From Mimachlamys varia (taxonomy: Eukaryota > Mollusca > Bivalvia > Pectinida > Pectinidae): 64,000 bases of DNA. Numbering within the stretch: the stretch's first letter is position 1; each line of letters begins with the position of its first letter. The stretch spans positions 62,681,686-62,745,685 of the forward strand of contig OX392529.1 in the NCBI GenBank assembly GCA_947623455.1, in the 5' to 3' direction. A model generated the notes under the pieces. That model had not been told where the DNA came from, made no database searches, and saw nothing but the letters and a program-made list of their open reading frames with translations. Below, piece after piece: positions 1-13,489 of the stretch. The translations under genes and the position numbers were made by a program.

Positions 1-97
1 GTGTTTATTAATAGCGACTATCTTTGTATTTTTTCTCAATAACAATCATAAACAACTGCATCAGTTTCATTAGGGTTTAAAGTAGCATTGTTCATTA

Positions 98-392
98 CTT
101 TGACTAGTAATCTATGGCTAAAATATTTTTATTGTGTTCAAATTCCGTTCTGCTATCCGCGGAAAAGTACACCAAGTATCAAGAAAGGAATGGCCCTAGT
201 TCAGAACCTTGTGGAACGCCAGCCTTTATACATCTTTTATATGAATACGTTTCTCCTACAAAAAAAGTTATTTCAGCCGCTTATACATGTAGCATCATTT
301 ACCAATTTATAAGCCTTACATTTAAAGCTTTATCCATCAAGCTTTTTCAGAAAACCATAATATCAAACACTATCAAAGGCGTTTGGTAAATC
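98..392 (-). pseudogene. Decayed LINE reverse-transcriptase fragment
   Basis: On the minus strand, positions 188-227 read K-A-G-V-P-Q-G-S-x-L-G-P, the conserved non-LTR reverse-transcriptase block before the catalytic FADD. Positions 368-392 read D-L-P-N-A-F-D, a decayed form of the D-x-S-K-A-F-D catalytic motif A. The order on the minus strand (motif A first, then the GVPQG block) is the natural order in a LINE. The frame has a stop just after the GVPQG block, so this is a dead fragment. It may continue past the window edge. It is not the same copy as the intact LINE at 59-62 kb. Confidence 0.6.
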
Positions 393-1812
393 TAAAATAC
401 GAAACATGCTTATATTTTATTTTCTTATACTACAAACATGATTATAATAATGCAAGCTTGAATTTTTTCACTGGAAAATTATTTGATTTAGAAAGCGGAC
501 AAAATCCTGACTCAGACGGGAAGACGGACGTGTTTATGCAAGTTGAACGATCGGTGTCATGGTGTGGGAAGTACGATCGAGTTATACATGTAGTCAAGTG
601 ATACCTATATTGTATCGGACACTAGCCACATTATCTTATATGGTCCAAGTATAATAGAGAAAGTATGATATCTTTATAATTTTAAGACAGATTTAGTGGA
701 GACAAACTCGCATCAAGGATTTCTCCCCGCTCTATACGGATACGGATACGGATTCGGATTCGTGATTAATGCGAAATCTCAATATGATGTTAAGTATTGG
801 TGCTATTTTGAATATGGGGCGCTCAACATTATAATTACTGAATACAAATTATTTTATATTTAGATACAAACTACCAGTTTTGAACAGGCTTTTCTTTCCT
901 TTCACTTCGAACAAAAGAAATATTTCTATCGATAAGTTCATGAATGATTAAACATGTTTTTTAAATGTTGAACAATATAACCTTTAGAAACGTACTCAAC
1001 ATGTCTGGAGACTTTCATGGTGAGTCACAGAGGAAACAAATGGCCAAATAAACTGAACTTGATACATAAATCAGAAATTATTCCAGTAGGTGTCAAGCTG
1101 GGGATAATTTCTAGGTCAAGCATGTAGCTTTAAACTTGATAGTTGATTTTGTTTCAGTTACTTGAAATAAATACTTACAAGCTGTCTTAATTACAAAAGT
1201 TCAAAAGTCTAAAACTACAAACTAACCGGCCGCCCTGCTCACGGGAAACGGATACTCTTATACGGTGAATCTCTAAGCTGGATCGTCCCAGGGACCTCCT
1301 GACTGCTAAGGTGTTCGGTATATTTTATACACAGTTTCAATTTACTAGGAGGAGAAGATAAGACTTTTTGTCGATTTGAAGCAGCCTTTAAGATTGTATC
1401 ACATTAACTAGTAAAATGTCCCCTCTCTAAAGCCTATTGGAATGGAAAAGATTAAATGCTGAAAACAAAGGCATTGCCACTGGTAAGGACACACACTTAA
1501 AACCAGAATGTACTTTATCCATGAGTTTGTTTACCTATATAAAGGTACACCCTGGTAAATACAAAACATTTTACCTATATCTCGTAACCTAGCAACACCA
1601 TGGGCGAATTGATTCCTATTTTATCTTAAGTTTACGATCAATCAGAATTCGACTTCAAAATAAAAATAAATTTAAAAGAACCCTAATCAGAGATCCGATG
1701 GTTGAGTAGAAATTGTAACGTTTTTGGATGTAATTTTCCTGAGTATTACAATACTATTATACATGTACATATCATAAACAACCTGTGTATACTGATGTCT
1801 CCTCATCGTACA
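393..1812. other. Unannotated AT-rich stretch
   Basis: No convincing coding exon, RNA gene or repeat was recognised. Open frames are short and have no recognisable motif. Confidence 0.5.
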
Positions 1813-4617
1813 AAATATCGTGATCATATGCAGTATGGCGATTGTTTATAATACTGTGATAATATACAGTATGGCGATTGTTTATAATACTGTGATAATA
1901 TGCAGTATGGCGATTGTTTATAATACTGTGATAATATGCAGTATGGCGATTGTTTATAATACTGTGATAATATGCAGTATGGCGATTGTTTATAATACCG
2001 TGATAATATACAGTATGACGATTGTTTATAATACCGTGATAATATACAGTATGGCGGTTGTTTATAATACCGTGATAATATACAGTATGGCGATCGTTTA
2101 TAATACCGTGATAATATACAGTATGGCGATTGTTTATAATACCGTGATCATATGCAGTATGACGATCGTTTATAATACCGTGATAATATACAGTATGGCG
2201 ATTGTTTATAATACCGTGATCATATGCAGTATGGCGATTGTTTATAATACCGTGATCATATGCAGTATGGCGATTGTTTATAATACTGTGATAATATACA
2301 GTATGGCGATTGTTTATAATACTGTGATAATATACAGTATGGAGATTGTTTATAATACCGTGATAATATACAGTATGGCGATTGTTTATAATACTGTGAT
2401 AATATACAGTATGACAACCGTTTATAATACCGTGATAATATACAGTATGGCGATTGTTTATAATACTGTGATAATATACAGTATGGCGATTGTTTATAAT
2501 ACTGTGATAATATACAGTATGGAGATTGTTTATAATACTGTGATAATATACAGTATGGCGATTGTTTATAATACTGTGATAATATACAGTATGACGATCG
2601 TTTATAATACCGTGATAATATACAGTATGGCGATTGTTTATAATACTGTGATAAGATTGTTTATAATACTGTGATAATATACAGTATGGAGATTGTTTAT
2701 AATACCGTGATAATATACAGTATGGCGATTGTTTATAATACCGTGATAATATATAGTATGATGATTGTTTATAATACTGTGATAATATACAGTATGGAGA
2801 TTGTTTATAATACCGTGATAATATACAGTATGGAGATTGTTTATAATACCGTGATAATATACAGTATGGAGATTGTTTATAATACCGTGATAATATACAG
2901 TATGGCGATTGTTTATAATACCGTGATAATATACAGTATGACGATTGTTTATAATACTGTGATAATATACAGTATGGAGATTGTTTATAATACCGTGATA
3001 ATATACAGTATGACGATCGTTTATAATACCGTGATCATATGCAGTATGGCGATTGTTTATAATACTGTGATAATATACAGTATGGCGATTGTTTATAATA
3101 CTGTGATAAGATTGTTTATAATACTGTGATAATATACAGTATGGAGATTGTTTATAATACCGTGATAATATACAGTATGGCGATTGTTTATAATACTGTG
3201 ATAATATACAGTATGACGATCGTTTATAATACCGTGATAATATACAGTATGGCGATTGTTTATAATACTGTGATAAGATTGTTTATAATACTGTGATAAT
3301 ATACAGTATGGAGATTGTTTATAATACCGTGATAATATACAGTATGGCGATTGTTTATAATACTGTGATAAGATTGTTTATAATACTGTGATAATATACA
3401 GTATGGAGATTGTTTATAATACTGTGATAATATACAGTATGGCGATTGTTTATATTACTGTGATAATATACAGTATGACAACCGTTTATAATACCGTGAT
3501 AATATACAGTATGGAGATTGTTTATAATACTGTGATAATATACAGTATGACGATTGTTTATAATACTGTGATAATATACAGTATGGAGATTGTTTATAAT
3601 ACCGTGATAATATACAGTATGACGATCGTTTATAATGCCGTGATAATATACAGTATGACGATCGTTTATAATACCGTGATAATATACAGTATGACGATTG
3701 TTTATAATACTGTGATAATATACAGTATGGCGATTGTTTATAATACTGTGATAATATACAGTATGACGATTGTTTATAATACTGTGATAATATACAGTAT
3801 GACGATTGTTTATAATACTGTGATAATATACAGTATGGAGATTGTTTATAATACCGTGATAATATACAGTATGACGATCGTTTATAATGCCGTGATAATA
3901 TACAGTATGACGATCGTTTATAATACTGTGATAATATACAGTATGACGATTGTTTATAATACTGTGATAATATACAGTATGGAGATTGTTTATAATACCG
4001 TGATAATATACAGTATGACGATCGTTTATAATGCCGTGATAATATACAGTATGACGATCGTTTATAATACCGTGATAATATACAGTATGGAGATTGTTTA
4101 TAATACCGTGATAATATACAGTATGGCGATTGTTTATAATACTGTGATAATATATAGTATGACGATCGTTTATAATACCGTGATAATATACAGTATGACG
4201 ATCGTTTATAATACCGTGATAATATACAGTATGGAGATTGTTTATAATACTGTGATAATATACAGTATGGCGATTGTTTATATTACTGTGATAATATACA
4301 GTATGACGCTTGTTTATAATACCGTGATAATATACAGTATGACGATTGTTTATAATACCGTGATAATATACAGTATGGCGGTTGTTTATAATACCGTGAT
4401 AATATACAGTATGGCGATTGTTTATAATACTGTGATAATATACAGTATGACGATTGTTTATAATACCGTGATAATATACAGTATGCAGATTGTATATAAT
4501 ACCATGATAATATACAGTATGACGCTTGTTTATAATACCGTGATAATATACAGTATGAAGATTGTATATAATACCATGATAATATACAGTATGACGCTTG
4601 TTTATAAAACCGTGATT
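1813..4617. repeat. 36-bp minisatellite array (about 78 copies)
   Basis: Each unit contains an atatacagtatg core followed by cgattgtttataatac and a gtgata junction. Variation is mostly at a few fixed positions (ggcg/gacg/ggag before att, and actgtg/accgtg). Four truncated 23-bp units with gataagattg (near 2650, 3105, 3270 and 3370) interrupt the register, and the blocks around them resemble one another, so multi-unit segments have been duplicated. The period is divisible by three and lacks stops in one frame, so the plus strand shows long open frames reading 12-residue repeats (I-I-Y-S-M-x-I-V-Y-N-T-V). I regard these as artefacts: there is no flanking coding sequence or splice context, and substitutions are not biased to third positions. 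Confidence 0.97.
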
Positions 4618-4990
4618 ACATACGATATTGATGATAAATCAGTATATATTAACCTTTTTGACACCTACCTTCTGTTTATCACAGCAGTGTTTCCTTAGCG
4701 ACACGTATTAATGCCACTGATTCTAAGAATCCAGGCAACAATTTGTAATTGTCTGCTCAAAATAACTGATGATGCCAATAACACGGTAATTCCCTTCCTA
4801 GGTACATTCTGTTTTCATTTTTGCCATTTTTACATTTCTCCACGAAGCAGTCTCCGCCACCTTTGGCGATTCCTCACCGAATGAGATTTGCCTGAAAGTC
4901 AACAAGATTTACTCATTTTACCGTGGGGCCAACATACTCTAAATCATGGACTGGATACCTGTCAGCTCTCTCGAGTACGCTGTATACCAT
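4618..4990. other. Unannotated spacer
   Basis: Unique sequence between the 36-bp array and a TTAA-flanked inverted terminus. No gene or repeat was recognised. Confidence 0.5.
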
Positions 4991-5489
4991 TTAAAGGCCG
5001 GGGGCGACCTACATAAAAAACCGGGTGGTAAGCAATTATTTCGTATATTTGTGTTAAAGTAAATGTGACTGTGGATATGATTTGCATACACATGTATTGA
5101 AATGAATGTGTACGTGAGTGGGGCATAAGTAATTTATATATTGTAGACTCGAGTTGAAATTATCCTGATACAATAAAAAAATGTGCGTGGAAAGGTGAAT
5201 GATATTGTAAATATGTGTGAATTTAAGTGAATTAACGTAATGTACATGCGCGTGAAGGAATTCATATTACGCACATGCACATGTTTAAGTCGTAAAATTA
5301 AGGTACATGTGTGTGAATGGGGTAGTGCTATTGTTATTGTTGATTTAATGTATATTAAGTATGCGCAATTGAGTATGCGTTTACAGAAGCGAATGTCACG
5401 AGTGGGTGCGCGTGTGCATGATATGACAACAGATATTGAGATTGTAACGAGACATCACTCTCCACATCATTTATTTTGTGTATATGTAT

Positions 5490-5549
5490 TGTAAAAATGT
5501 TTACCTATGGGCTGTAAGGCCCTTGGAATAAATTGAATTGAATTGAATT
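5490..5549 (+). mobile_element. 3' tail of a truncated non-LTR retrotransposon
   Basis: A short hairpin (gggctgtaaggccc) is followed by an AATAAA-like run and three attga microsatellite units (5531-5549). A stem-loop followed by a short simple-repeat tail is the usual 3' end of several CR1/L2-like LINEs. Nothing upstream reads as reverse transcriptase, so the copy is strongly 5' truncated and its left edge is not defined. Confidence 0.5.
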
Positions 5550-6061
5550 AGCTGATAAGAAAGTGGGCGGGACTAACTTAGCTGTACACAGCAACCTCGG
5601 CTGCTGCCTGTAAACACAACCACATGGTCACCGCATGGTCAGTGTTTATACTATATGCTGTCTTTATATGATCACAAGTGTGTAGTACATATTGTATACT
5701 TAACTTTTTTTTTAAAATTTATTTTTGTTTAATTTATTTTGGAAATGATAAAATAAATTTTAAAAAATCAAGATCGGAAAACTCTACATAAATAATTCAC
5801 CATATATTATGAATGGGGCAAAAGTTCATTTCTCCGTTGGTCTATCAGAATGTTCTGTTTAGTTTTCTAAGCAAAATGTATTAGTCGGTCCAAATATTTT
5901 CAATAATATTTCAATTTTCTACTTGGACTACTTCCTACTGGGTTTTTTTCGGATTTTGACTTGATCTCCCATCTCTTTGCTAGCTCTCTGTCTAATTGGG
6001 CTTGAAAGGGGGAATCTTTTATCCCTCCATAGCCTCATCCCTTCCTACCATACATAAATCA

Positions 6062-6370
6062 CTAGTGTGACCAGTGGGTATTATATATGCATAGATAATG
6101 ACTGAGATCAAACAATAAAGAATTATTTGTATTATTCACTCATTCAGCATTTCAATGTCACCATAATATATAACTTATGCGTATTTATTTTCTATCAGGC
6201 AGTTATTTATTTATTTTTGAAGACTTATACACAAATGATACCCCAAAATGTACCTCATCAATAATAAAGTTCCAGTGCATTCACCATCAGAGAGAATTTG
6301 ATACCCTTTTCTCACACCAGTAATGATGCAACAGGAAATCCTTGACCTAGTGCCCACTGGTCACACTGGG
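6062..6370. mobile_element. Candidate MITE with imperfect TIRs
   Basis: The sequence agtgtgaccagtggg at about 6064-6078 recurs inverted as cccactggtcacact at about 6354-6368. The 0.3-kb interior is non-coding. No convincing target duplication was identified. Confidence 0.35.
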
Positions 6371-7680
6371 ATTCCTGGGGTTTTGGAGGGAAAATTCCCC
6401 CAACCCATTTTACTGACAAGCTGTTGAAGGATAAACACCATATCAAGTTAGAGGAAATATTGTTTAGTTGAAACCAAGAACAACGTGATTCTAGAAAAAA
6501 ATAGCAAAACAAAAAAACTATTGGGACTAAAACCTGACAAAGAAGAAGTCTGTGTGATGAGATGTCAACCTTGTGTCTTATGATTTACAAATCCTTGCTG
6601 TATTGGATGATTACTATGTATGTGTTATGGCAGTGTGGTTCTGTCTTGTTATCAGTTTATGACTGTAGTAATTGGATTAACATTCATGTGTATGTGCCTA
6701 AAGGATCTGGTTTCTGGTAATTGCCGCCAAATTGTTGATAAGGTAGGGACTTTTGTTTACTCAGCATGCGTAGCCAAGGCCTTGGCAACAACAGTTGTAA
6801 ACTTCCGGCAACAACTTCCGGTGAGACAAATTCAAATTTCAAATTTGATTGACAGCCTCCAAAATTTGTAGACAAATATTTTACTTTAAAAATACTTCCA
6901 AATTAACTTTTTTTCAAATAAAATGATAACCATATTCAGATTCTTTACACAAAAACCTGTAGCCATGACAAAATCTATATAATAAATGTTTTTGAAAAAC
7001 ATGAATTTGAGGAAAATCTTTCTCTGAAGTGAAGGCAGCCAAAGATTTGTATATTCATCCATTTTCTGAAGTTGTCTCCCTTTTATACCCCAGCCCCGGC
7101 CTTTAAGCTTCTGCTCCAGTTTTGTATCAACGCATGTTTTATATGTAGCAGAAACGTAAGCATTTATTACACAGTGTGGTGAATAGTTGCTTGATTATTA
7201 ATTCATAAGACAGATTTATTGCTTGGTCTCACGATAAAGTTCGGATTAAAAACAACAATATTGCAACAATGCTTCGGTTATTAATAAATAATCAAGCACA
7301 TATTACATACACATATCCACTACATTCATATTTTGATTATGCTACACGTTAGCAAAGTTAACGCCATGCAGTTAGACAGAGACATTCCATAAAGCGCGCT
7401 AACACTTCATGTTCCATTGCCTTTGTCTAGTTTGCAGTTATATTGTCTATGAATGCCAACTGAAAGCAGATATATAGTTGTAGTTACCGTTTTGGGAATC
7501 TGTTCATTTCGTAAACGAAATACTCTTATTATCATTCAGCATTTAAATAGATAATCTACAACAGTCATCACTCGGGGAGGGTCAGTGGTACCCAACCATT
7601 GGAACAATTATGACGTTGTAGAAGAGATATGACGTCAACATGCTGTCCATGGCATTCATAGCAAATGATGTAAGCATTGA
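6371..7680. other. Mostly unannotated; weak repeat copy near 7370-7475
   Basis: No gene was recognised. Around 7370-7475 there is a degenerate relative of the hairpin at 7681-7813 (shared gcgcgctaac-like and gaatgccaactg segments). Confidence 0.35.
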
Positions 7681-7813
7681 ACTGCTTCCCGTTGGCATTC
7701 ATAGGCAATACCCATGTCAACTGGACAAAGACAACTTCAATGACGCGCGCTAGCTTCGTGTTGGATTTGTCCAGTTGGCATTTATAATGCCTCTGAATGC
7801 CAACTGGAAGCAG
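7681..7813. mobile_element. Short hairpin repeat (MITE-like), 133 bp
   Basis: The first about 30 bases (actgcttcccgttggcattc and following) are complementary to the last about 30 (gaatgccaactggaagcagt) with few mismatches, so the whole segment can fold into one stem-loop. A related segment lies just upstream, near 7370-7475, and a weaker one near 7990-8030 (aatgccatctg). There is no coding potential. Confidence 0.5.
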
Positions 7814-8705
7814 TGCAATGTTCATCTCAGAAAAAATCGATACCACTTAATTATTTCTAAGCATTTAGCTTAAATAATGTATATATCATGTATGCTTGTT
7901 GATTGAAAAGAATAGTCCTCGACCGGGACGGACAGTCGTATACAACGTAACGATTATGACGTCATAATAACGATGACGTCACCAATCGGTCAATGGCATC
8001 CATAGCCTTAAGAATGCCATCTGAATTTGGTAGGTTTATATAGAGGCAATGCCATGCAATGGTAAATAAACTGTGATAATGCCGTATGCTATTTCACATG
8101 TTGGTCTCACCGGGAGGGGGAGTAAGAATTAGGGTCTCCATTAGCTCCTTGTTTTACACGGCGCCCCTTACTGGGAGATATAGGAGCTAGGGGTGTTGGG
8201 TGCATCGTGATGACTTGTCCGTCAGTAAGAACATAAAGTACCATTCTATCTGTCCCGCGATCTAGCCGGGCACCTGTTTAGAGCATGTCTACGCAGTACC
8301 AGTTGAAGTCGAGTTTGAAATCTTCACTGACAGGTTGCTTCCAAAGAACGGCACTAAAACTCCAGCACAGTCTTCATTTCAAAAATAAAGACTAAACTAA
8401 AAAAAAAGACCCCAGTTATCAGATCAGAACCGCCAGGAGAATGGTGTAATGGCGGGGAATTGAGGATACTCGCGGAGTGTACTGATCACTATCGTTTAGA
8501 CATAGCTTCTGAGAACAAATTCTGATATAAAGTGTGTGTTCCTTATCAATGAATTACATCACCTGTTCTGTATACGCGTTGTAAACAGTTATGTAAGTGT
8601 TATACATTTAAGAAAGCTTAGAAAAAATAACTCAAATAGTTTTGATCGTTTGGATATTTCATTCTAGAATACAAGTTAGAGGAAAATATTAATCGAAATT
8701 AACAA
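7814..8705. other. Unannotated; AATAAA plus A-rich tract near 8383-8409
   Basis: No gene was recognised. A segment starting near 8100 ends in aataaagactaaac and an A-run, which could be the tail of a retroposed transcript, but no source gene could be identified. Confidence 0.3.
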
Positions 8706-11700
8706 AAAAAAGACCTAACAAACCTCGTACCTAGATATTTGTTGTCTTTATAGACAGATCTCGTACCTAGATATTTGTTGTCTCTATAGACAGACCTCGT
8801 ACCTAGATATTTGTTGTCTTTATAGACAGACCTCGTACCTAGATACCAGTTGTTTTTATAGACAAACCTCGTACCTAGATACCAGTTGTCTTTATAGACA
8901 AACCTCGTACCTAGATACCAGTTGTCTTTATAGACAGACCTCGTACCTAGATACAAGTTGTTTTTATAGATAAACCTCGTACCTAGATACCAGTTGTCTT
9001 TATAGACAGACCTCGTACCTAGATATTTGTTGTCTTTATAGACAGACCTCGTACCTAGATACCAGTTGTTTTTATAGACAAACCTCGTACCTAGATACCA
9101 GTTGTCTTTATAGACAGACCTCGTACCTAGATACCAGTTGTCTTTATAGACAAACCTCGTACCTAGATACCAGTTGTCTTTATAGACAGACCTCGTACCT
9201 AGATATCAGTTGTCTTTATAGACAGACCTCGTACCTAGATACCAGTTGTTTTTATAGACAAACCTCGTACCAATATACCAGTTGTCTTTATAGACAAACC
9301 TCGTACCTAGATATTAGTTGTCTTTATAGACAGACTTCGTACCTAGGTACCAGTTGTCTGTATAGACAAACCTCGTACCTAGATACCAGTTGTCTTTATA
9401 GACAGACCTCGTACCCAGATACCAGTTGTCTTTATAGACAGACCTCGTACCCAGATACCAGTTGTCGTTATAGACTGACCTCGTACCTAGATACCAGTTG
9501 CCTTTATAGACAAACCTCGTACCTAGATATCAGTTGTCTTTATAGACAAACCTTGTAACTAGATACCAGTTGTCTTTATAGACAAACCTCGTACCTAGAT
9601 ACCAGTTGTCTTTATAGACAAACCTCGTACCTAGATACCAGTTGTCTTTATAGACACACCTAGTACCAATTACCAGTTGTCTTTATAGACAAACCTCGTA
9701 CCTAGATACCTGTTGTCTTTATAGACAAACCTCGTACCTAGATACCAGTTGTCTTTATAGACAGACCTCGTACCTAGATACCTGCTGTCTTTATAGACAA
9801 ACCTCGTACCTAGATATCAGTTGTCTTTATAGGCAAACCTCGTACCTAGATACCAGTTGTCTTTATAGACAAACATCGTACCTAGATACCAGTTGTCTAT
9901 ACAGACAGATCTCGTACCTAGATACCAGTTGTCTTTATAGACAAACCTCGTACCTAGATATCAGTTGTCTTTATAGACAAACTTCGTACCTAGATACAAG
10001 TTGACTTTATAGACAAACCTCGTAACTAGATACCAGTTGTCTTTATAGACAAACATCGTACCTAGATATCAGTTGTCTTTATAGACAAACCTCGTACCTA
10101 GATACAAGTTGTCTTTATAGACAAACCTCGTACCTTGACACCAGTTGTCTTTATAGACAAACCTCGTACCTAGATACCAGTTGTCTTTATAGACAAACCT
10201 CGTACCTAGATATCAGTTGTCTTTATAGACAAACCTCGTACCTAGATACAAGTTGACTTTATAGACAAACCTCGTACCTAGATATCAGTTGTCTATACAG
10301 ACAGATCTCGTACCTAGATATCAGTTCTTTTTATAGACAAACCTCGTACCTAGATACCAGTTGTCTTTATAGACAAACCTCGTACCTAGATATCAGTTGT
10401 CTTTATAGACAGACCTCGTACATAGATACCAGTTGTCTTTATAGACAGACCTCGTACCTAGATATCAGTTGTCTTTATAGACAAACCTCGTACCTAGATA
10501 CCAGTTGTCTTTATAGACAAACCTCGTACCTAGATATCAGTTGTCTTTATAGACAAACCTCGTACCTAGATACAAGTTGTCTTTATAGACAAACCTCGTA
10601 CCTTGACACCAGTTGTCTTTATAGACAAACCTCGTACCTAGATACCAGTTGTCTGTATAGACAAACTTCGTACCTAGATACCAGTTGTCTTTATAGACAA
10701 ACCTCGTACCTAGATATCAGTTGTCTTTATAGACAAACCTCGTACCTAGATACAAGTTGACTTTATAGACAAACCTCGTACCTAGATACCAGTTGTCTAT
10801 ACAGACAGATCTCGTACCTAGATATCAGTTCTTTTTATAGACAAACCTCGTACCTAGATACCAGTTGTCTTTATAGACAAACCTCGTACCTAGATATCAG
10901 TTGTCTTTATAGACAGACCTCGTACATAGATACCAGTTGTCTTTATAGACAGACCTCGTACCTAGATATCAGTTGTCTTTATAGACAAACCTCGTACCTA
11001 GATACCAGTTGTCTTTATAGACAAACCTCGTACCTAGATATCAGTTGTCTTTATAGACAAACCTCGTACCTAGATACAAGTTGTCTTTATAGACAAACCT
11101 CGTACCTTGACACCAGTTGTCTTTATAGACAAACCTCGTACCTAGATACCAGTTGTCTTTATAGACAAACCTCGTACCTAGATACCAGTTGTCTTTATAG
11201 ACAAACCTCGTACCTAGATACCAGTTGTCTTTATAGACAAACCTCGTACCCAGATACCAGTTGTCTTTATAGACAAACCTCGTACCTAGATACAAGTTGC
11301 CTTTATAGACAAACCTCGTACCTTGACACCAGTTGTCTTTATAGACAAACCTCGTACCTAGATACAAGTTGTCTTTATAGACAAACCTCGTACCTTGACA
11401 CCAGTTGTCTTTATAGACAAACCTCGTACCTAGATACCAGTTGTCTTTATAGACAAACCTCGTACCTTGACACCAGTTGTCTTTATAGACAAACCTCGTA
11501 CCTAGATACCAGTTGTCTTTATAGACAAACCTCGTACCTAGATACAAGTTGTCTTTATAGACAAACCTCGTACCTAGATATCAATTGTCTTTATAGACAG
11601 ACCTCGCACCTAGATTCCAGTTGTCTTTATAGACAAACCTCGTACCTAGATATCAGTTGTCTTTATAGACAAACCTCGTACCTAGATATCAGTTGTCTTT

Positions 11701-13118
11701 ATAGACAAACCTCGTACCTAGATACCAGTTGTCTTTATAGACAAACCTCGTATCTAGATACCAGTTGTCTTCATAGACAAACCTCGTACCTAGATACCAG
11801 TTGTCTTTATAGACAGACCTCGTACCTAGATACCAGTTGTCTTTATAGACAAACCTCGTACCTAGATACCAGTTGCCTTTATAGACAAACCTCGAACCTA
11901 GATACCAGTTGTCTTTATAGACAAACCTCGTACCTAGATACCAGTTGTCTTTATTGACAAACCTTGTACCTAGATACCAGTTGTCTGTATAAACAAACCT
12001 CGTACCTAGATACCAGTTGTCTTTATAGACAAACCTCGTACCTAGATACCAGTTGTCTTTATATACAGACCTCGTACATAGATACCAGTTGTCTTTATAG
12101 ACAAACCTCGTACCTAGACACGAGTTGTCTTTATAGACAAATCTCGTACCCAGATACCAGTTGTCTTTATAGACAAACCTCGTACCTAGATACCAGTTGT
12201 CTTTATAGACAAACATCATACCTAGATACCAGTTGTCTTTATAGACAGACCTCGTACCTAGATACCAGTTGTCTTTATAGACAAACCTCCTACCTAGATA
12301 CCAGTTGTCTTTATTGACAAACCTTGTACCTAGATACCAGTTGTCTGTATAGACAAACCTTGTACCTAGATACCAGTTGTCTTTATAGACAAACTTCGTA
12401 CCTAGATATTTGTTGTCTTTATAGACAGACCTCGTACCTAAATATTTGTTGTCTTTATAGACAAACCTCGTACCTAGATACCAGTTGTCTTTATAGACAA
12501 ACCTCGTACCTAGATACCAGTTGTCTTTATAGACAAACCTCGTACCTAGATATCAGTTGTCTTTATAGACAAACCTCGTTCCTAGATATTTGATATCTTT
12601 ATAGACAAACCTCGTATCTAGATATCAGTTGTCTTTATAGACAAACCTCGTACCTAGATACCTGTTGTCTTTATAGACAAACCTCGTACCTAGATATCAG
12701 TTGTCTTTATAGACAAACCTCGTACCTAGATACCAGTTGTCTTTATAGACAAACCTCGTACCTAGATACCAGTTGTCTTTATAGACAAACCTCGTACCTA
12801 GATATCAGTTGTCTTTATAGACAAACCTCGTACCTAGATATCAGTTGTCTTTATAGACAAACCTCGTACCTAGATATCACTTGTCTTTATAGACAGACCT
12901 CGTACCTAGATACCAGTTGTCTTTATAGACAGACCTCGTACCTAGATACCAGTTGTCTTTATAGACAAACCTCGTACCTAGATACCAAATGTCTTTATAG
13001 ACAAACCTCCTACCTAGATACCAGTTGTCTTTATAGACAAACCTCTCGTACCTATATATCAGTTGTCTTTATAGACAAACCTCGTACCTAAATACCAGTT
13101 GTTTACCAGTTGTTTTTA
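8706..13118. repeat. 36-bp minisatellite array (about 122 copies) with higher-order structure
   Basis: Each unit contains acctcgtacctagata, ccagttgtc and tttatagaca. The sequence is unrelated to the 36-bp array at 1.8 kb. Variant units recur at fixed multiples of 36 bp: the accttgaca variant at 10132, 10600 and 11104 (468 and 504 bp apart), and the tcagttcttt variant at 10321 and 10825 (504 bp apart). Blocks of 13-14 units have therefore been duplicated. Open frames on both strands reading 12-residue repeats are by-products of a stop-free unit whose length is a multiple of three. Confidence 0.97.
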
Positions 13119-13489
13119 TTGACAAATTATGAGTCATTAATAGTTTATTTTCAGTTGCATCGTGCTTGTGAAGACCCTTAGGGTTGAAGTACAGAAGGGA
13201 AATTGATTAAATTACAAACCGGTTCACTTTCTCCCTATACATTAAAGTGTTTGTTGTCATCTGATAAATTTGGTAACATGACTCAATGGATTTTGGCAAC
13301 TTCTAAAAACTAAGTTATAAGCACAAGGAAACTCCAGGAGAGTTGGACTCAAAGGGCAATCTGTACTACCAGGTACAGATCAAATTCAACAATTTCATGA
13401 AATCCAAACGTCCTTATCTTCAAAAATGACAGAAGACAGATGGCCTCCGTCTGAGGTGGTTTGTCGGGAAATAGAACATAATTTCATCC
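13119..13489. other. Unannotated spacer between two arrays
   Basis: Unique sequence; no gene, RNA or repeat was recognised. Confidence 0.5.

Larger units (their letters stand above)
4991..7106. mobile_element. Candidate TTAA-flanked DNA element, about 2.1 kb
   Basis: The left end reads TTAAAGGCCGGGG (4991-5003) and the right end is its exact reverse complement, CCCCGGCCTTTAA (7094-7106). TTAA at both outer edges fits the target preference of piggyBac-type transposons. The terminus also resembles that of the 0.4-kb TTAA family at 18.7 and 30.7 kb (TTAAAGGCCCAATATACG). No transposase ORF is present inside, so it would be non-autonomous. The interior carries a LINE-like 3' tail at 5490-5549 and a smaller inverted-repeat element at 6062-6370. 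The 13-bp match could be chance or two solo ends, so confidence is modest. Confidence 0.35.

Noticed and set aside
1820..4698. Long plus-strand open frames of 152 to 436 codons reading a 12-residue repeat
   Set aside because: They are produced by a stop-free 36-bp satellite unit. There is no flanking unique coding sequence, frames break at truncated units, and variation shows no codon-position bias.
11041..12593. Open frames on both strands in the 8.7-13.1 kb array
   Set aside because: Both strands are open over the same units, which is expected for a 36-bp satellite and not for a gene.
1813..13118. CRISPR-like arrays of direct repeats
   Set aside because: Units are contiguous with no unique spacers, and the genome is eukaryotic.
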